Source: CAYPTI01 sp964413525 [NCBI: uncultured bacterium] (GTDB taxonomy: Bacteria; T1Sed10-126). From it: DNA of 19,195 nt. Below are positions 16,773 to 19,195 of this stretch, in pieces. A program made the translations under genes and the position numbers. Numbering within the stretch: the stretch's first letter is position 1; each line of letters begins with the position of its first letter. The notes under the pieces are model-generated. The model worked only from the letters and a program-made list of their open reading frames with translations. It was not told the DNA's origin and did not search any database. The DNA lies in NCBI GenBank assembly GCA_964413525.1, contig CAYPTI010000023.1:1-19195 (forward strand), in the 5' to 3' direction.

Positions 16773-18173
16773 ATGGAACCGGACGGACCCAACCGCTACC
16801 GAATTCCCCGGGACGGTCGCATGAACGTGGACGTCCGGGTGTACGCGAACGAACCCATCAAACGGCAGCTGGAACAGCAGTCGCTGGATCAACTCTCCAA
16901 CGCCGCCTCCCTGGACGGCGTTCGGTACGTGGCCGGGATGCCGGACCTTCACGTGGGCTACGGACTGCCCGTCGGGGGCGTCATGGGCATGGATCCCGAG
17001 GAAGGACTGATCTCGGCCGGGGCCGTCGGCATGGACATCAACTGCGGAGTGCGACTCATGCGATCCCCCCTGAACGTGGACGACCTGGACCGCCGGGACG
17101 TCGGAGCGTTGATGAACCGCATCCTGGATCGGGTTCCGGTCGGGGTGGGAAAGGACAGCCCCCACATGTCGACGCTCAGGAATCACCTTGACGACGTCCT
17201 TGTAGACGGGGTCGCCGCCCTGATCCCGCTCGGGTTCGCGAAGAAACGGGACCTCGAGACCATCCAGGACGGGGGCCGGTTTCCCGGCGCCCGCCCGGAC
17301 ACAATCGGTCCGAAAGCCCGTGATCGAACCGATCAGCTCGGGACGCTCGGAGGCGGAAACCACTTCATTGAAATCGAGGCCGTGAACCAGGTTTACGATC
17401 CCGAGAGGGCGGCGGCGTTTGGACTGCAGGAAGGCGACGTATGCGTCATGATTCATACCGGGAGCCGGGGGTTCGGCCACCAGAACTGCGTCGACTACAG
17501 CGATCGGATGAAACAGCGAGCCGACGAGTTGGGGGTGACGCTGCCCGACAGGGGGCTTGCGGCGGCACCGGTTGATTCCGACCTGGGCCGGGATTACCTG
17601 GGAGCCATGGCCTGCGGAGCCAACATGGCCTACGCAAACCGACAGATGATCGGTCACGAGGTCCGGGAGGCCTTCCGGGAGGTTTTATCCTCGGAGGAGG
17701 ACCGTCCGGAGACGGTCTACGACATCACCCACAACCTGGCCCGGTTCGAGTCCTTCAACGGGGATCGCATGTTAATGCACCGGAAGGGAGCCATTCGGGC
17801 TCTGCCCGCCGGCCATCCCGAGAACCCGGACCGCTACCGGGACACCGGCCATCCGGTGCTGATCCCGGGCAACATGAAAGTCGGGTCCTACGTCCTCACG
17901 GCCGGGGAAGCGGTCGATGAAACTCATCACTCGGTCAATCACGGGGCCGGTCGGGTAATGTCTCGCACCCAGGCGAAGGAAACCTTCTCCGCCCGGGATC
18001 TCAAGGACGAACTGGGGGCCATCCAACTGGGGGGATCCAGCGCGAACCGAGTCCGGGACGAGGCGCCCGGAGCCTACAAGAACGTGGACGAGGTGATCCG
18101 GACCCTGGAGTCGATTGACGTCATTCGGACGACCGCCCACCTCCGACCGCTTGCCGTAATCAAAGGCGACTGA
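16773..18173 (+). CDS. rtcB: RNA-splicing ligase RtcB (GTP- and Mn2+-dependent)
   Basis: The 466-residue enzyme joins RNA 2',3'-cyclic phosphate (or 3'-phosphate) ends to 5'-hydroxyl ends for tRNA or rRNA repair. Motifs are AGMPDLHVGYGLPVGGV (54-70), GMDINCGVR (86-94, metal ligands D88 and C91), LGGGNHF (192-198, H197), HTGSRGFGH (228-236, H228), THNLARFE (319-326, H320) and NHGAGRVMSR (389-398). H390 is the histidine expected to carry GMP. RPLAVIKGD closes the protein, as in the family. No intein is present. AGGAGG eight bases before the ATG is a near-perfect ribosome-binding site. Archease, rtcA and rtcR, which often accompany rtcB, are not in the window. The gene ends 18 bp from the convergent small exported-protein gene. 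Confidence 0.97.
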   Translation: MEPDGPNRYRIPRDGRMNVDVRVYANEPIKRQLEQQSLDQLSNAASLDGVRYVAGMPDLHVGYGLPVGGVMGMDPEEGLISAGAVGMDINCGVRLMRSPLNVDDLDRRDVGALMNRILDRVPVGVGKDSPHMSTLRNHLDDVLVDGVAALIPLGFAKKRDLETIQDGGRFPGARPDTIGPKARDRTDQLGTLGGGNHFIEIEAVNQVYDPERAAAFGLQEGDVCVMIHTGSRGFGHQNCVDYSDRMKQRADELGVTLPDRGLAAAPVDSDLGRDYLGAMACGANMAYANRQMIGHEVREAFREVLSSEEDRPETVYDITHNLARFESFNGDRMLMHRKGAIRALPAGHPENPDRYRDTGHPVLIPGNMKVGSYVLTAGEAVDETHHSVNHGAGRVMSRTQAKETFSARDLKDELGAIQLGGSSANRVRDEAPGAYKNVDEVIRTLESIDVIRTTAHLRPLAVIKGD

Positions 18174-18191
18174 CGAAGCAACGAACGAGCG

Positions 18192-18500
18192 TCAGAACCG
18201 GTAATCCACCGATGATCGAATGGAAACAGTCTCCCGGGTGGGATCGTTAACGAAATCGGTCTGTTCCACGTCGACCTCCACGAACTGCCGGCCCGAAAAT
18301 TCAAGCTGGGCATCCCAGATCTGCCAGTAGTCCTCCTCGTCAGGATCCTCGTCAGGCTCCAGGGCAAATTCAGTGTCTTCCGTGTCGGAGCGTTCGTCGT
18401 CCGTCTGGGCTCCAAGAGGTGAACCAGTCAAGCCAAGCCCGAGGCTGATCACACAAACAAACACAACCCAGCAACCAATACGAGCGCGCAATCTATTCAC
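18192..18500 (-). CDS. Small acidic exported protein, 102 aa, ending in Phe
   Basis: I do not recognise a family. The N-terminus is a clear signal peptide: RLRAR, then the hydrophobic GCWVVFVCVISLGLGLTG, with likely cleavage after SPLGA near residue 31. The mature part begins with a very acidic stretch (about 32-57: DDERSDTEDTEF, then EDPDEEDYW). Alternating residues follow (AQLEFSGRQFVEVDVEQ, VSIRSSVDYRF) that could form a beta hairpin. It ends in F, as many outer-membrane barrel strands do. The start is a GTG at 18500 without a Shine-Dalgarno sequence. A TATGAT -10 box lies 18 bp upstream, so the transcript may be nearly leaderless. The region is more A+T-rich than its neighbours. It could also be a remnant of a larger outer-membrane gene. 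Confidence 0.6.
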   Translation of the reverse strand: MNRLRARIGCWVVFVCVISLGLGLTGSPLGAQTDDERSDTEDTEFALEPDEDPDEEDYWQIWDAQLEFSGRQFVEVDVEQTDFVNDPTRETVSIRSSVDYRF

Positions 18501-18518
18501 CGACCAAAAGAACTGAAG

Positions 18519-18524
18519 ATCATA
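18519..18524 (-). promoter_or_regulatory. Candidate -10 box for the small exported-protein gene
   Basis: TATGAT on the minus strand (5 of 6). Transcription would start about 12 nt before the GTG at 18500. No clear -35 is visible. The remaining divergent gap up to the permease gene contains a G5-T-G5 run (18565-18575) with no assigned role. Confidence 0.3.
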
Positions 18525-18636
18525 AAGGCGGGATCACAGTGTACGCATCAAATTTGTAATGTGCAGGGGGTGGGGGAAATTCACCGAATCCTTTGATACA
18601 GTTTTCCCTCATCCGGTGTAAGGAGCTGGTCCGTCC

Positions 18637-19195
18637 ATGGTTCGGATCCTCGACCTGACCCTGGTCAAGCAAATTCTTCTGCCGACGGCGATCGCTCTCG
18701 TCACGCTGGTGTTGCTCTACCTGATCGGGGATTTCTTCTCCCTCGGGATGGAGTTGCTGGACGAACGCCCCCCTCTTTCCAGGATCCTCGAATACGGAGC
18801 CCTCCAGGTCCTCTATATGGGGAGTTTTCTGCTCCCTCTCGCCCTTCTGATCGGAACCTTCTGGGGCTGCTGTGAGTGGCGCCAGAACCGGGAGTGGATC
18901 GCCAGCCTGGGATCCGGTCGGCACCCGCTCAGTTTGCTCCGGGGTCCCCTGATCGTGATTCTTCTCTTCGCGGTCATCCTTCTGGGAATCAGCTGGTTCG
19001 CCCTGGCCGACCTCTCCCGGTCGGTTCAGACCCTCAGGGATCACGACCAGACCGGCTCTTCAACCTCTGAAAGGCAGATGTTCCGAAACGTGAACCTACA
19101 GCTGATCGACGGCCGGTCGATCCGGATCGACCGGCTCGATCTCTCCGATCAACGCATGACCGGCGTGACCGTCTTTCAGGAACAAAACGGAACCC
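18637..19195 (+). CDS. LptF/LptG-family permease, 3' end beyond window
   Basis: The first 186 residues of an inner-membrane permease of the LPS export complex LptB2FGC, which drives lipopolysaccharide toward the outer membrane. Helix 1 is about 10-35 (IALVTLVLLYLIGDFF). Helix 2 (about 55-78) ends in the family's PLALLIGTFWG, followed by a cytosolic loop with REWIASLGSGRHPLSLLRG that corresponds to the LptB coupling region (usual form: ELTALRASG). Helix 3 is about 101-124, and the periplasmic jellyroll domain then begins. I cannot tell LptF from LptG from this part. AAGGAG lies 11 bases before the ATG, slightly far. It is divergent from the small exported-protein gene. A second permease gene would be expected downstream. 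Confidence 0.9.
   Translation, partial: MVRILDLTLVKQILLPTAIALVTLVLLYLIGDFFSLGMELLDERPPLSRILEYGALQVLYMGSFLLPLALLIGTFWGCCEWRQNREWIASLGSGRHPLSLLRGPLIVILLFAVILLGISWFALADLSRSVQTLRDHDQTGSSTSERQMFRNVNLQLIDGRSIRIDRLDLSDQRMTGVTVFQEQNGT

Noticed and set aside
15838-16824. 328-codon plus-strand frame opposite the aldo/keto reductase
   Set aside because: Shadow of a reductase with an intact catalytic tetrad. The product matches no fold I know.
16752-17657. 301-codon minus-strand frame inside rtcB
   Set aside because: Antisense to RtcB motifs; no independent support.
18520-19044. 174-codon minus-strand frame opposite the permease
   Set aside because: Covers the permease membrane helices in antisense; highly charged, no domain.

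Overview
The window is about 19.2 kb of dense bacterial chromosome. It holds fifteen coding units, no RNA genes, no mobile elements and no CRISPR array. G+C looks high (roughly 60% by eye). Most proteins are rich in Asp and Glu, and GTG starts are common. An LptF/LptG-family permease implies a diderm bacterium with lipopolysaccharide or a similar outer-membrane lipid. The acidic proteome would fit a halotolerant or moderately halophilic lifestyle, but this is inference. I cannot assign a phylum from the sequence alone.

Positions 1-10241 form a minus-strand block. In transcription order it encodes a membrane pyrophosphatase (hppA), a cytoplasmic PAS-GAF-PAS-GGDEF-EAL c-di-GMP protein, a divergent DNA topoisomerase I (topA), a YqeC-like P-loop protein, a three-helix membrane protein whose frame breaks at a C5 run into a 305-residue soluble domain, and the 3'-truncated gene of a K+-dependent-type Na+/Ca2+ exchanger. 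topA, yqeC and the membrane protein look translationally coupled: the topA-yqeC gap is 7 bp and the next junction is an ATGA overlap.

Positions 10336-13332 hold a conserved-looking 96-residue protein on plus, a macro-domain hydrolase on minus, a short SerA-type D-3-phosphoglycerate dehydrogenase on plus and a SirB1-type transglutaminase-fold protein on plus. The last has its own extended -10 promoter.

Positions 13426-16599 are minus strand, with two small operons. One is an aldo/keto reductase followed by SufT (Fe-S cluster maturation). The other is a cyclic-nucleotide-binding protein without a DNA-binding domain, overlapping an AI-2E/PerM-type membrane transporter gene.

Positions 16773-19195 hold the RNA ligase RtcB on plus, a small acidic exported protein on minus convergent with it, and the start of an LptF/LptG permease on plus that runs off the window.

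I see no defence island, prophage or biosynthetic cluster. The most interesting points are the frame break at 2199-2203, the topA-yqeC-membrane protein coupling, the overlapping pair of ligand-binding protein and AI-2E transporter, the divergent topoisomerase, and a perfect 12-bp palindrome over the start codon of the 96-residue protein. No stretch over 300 bases lacks a gene; the longest gaps, about 170 bp or less, hold promoter-like sites or nothing I can identify.
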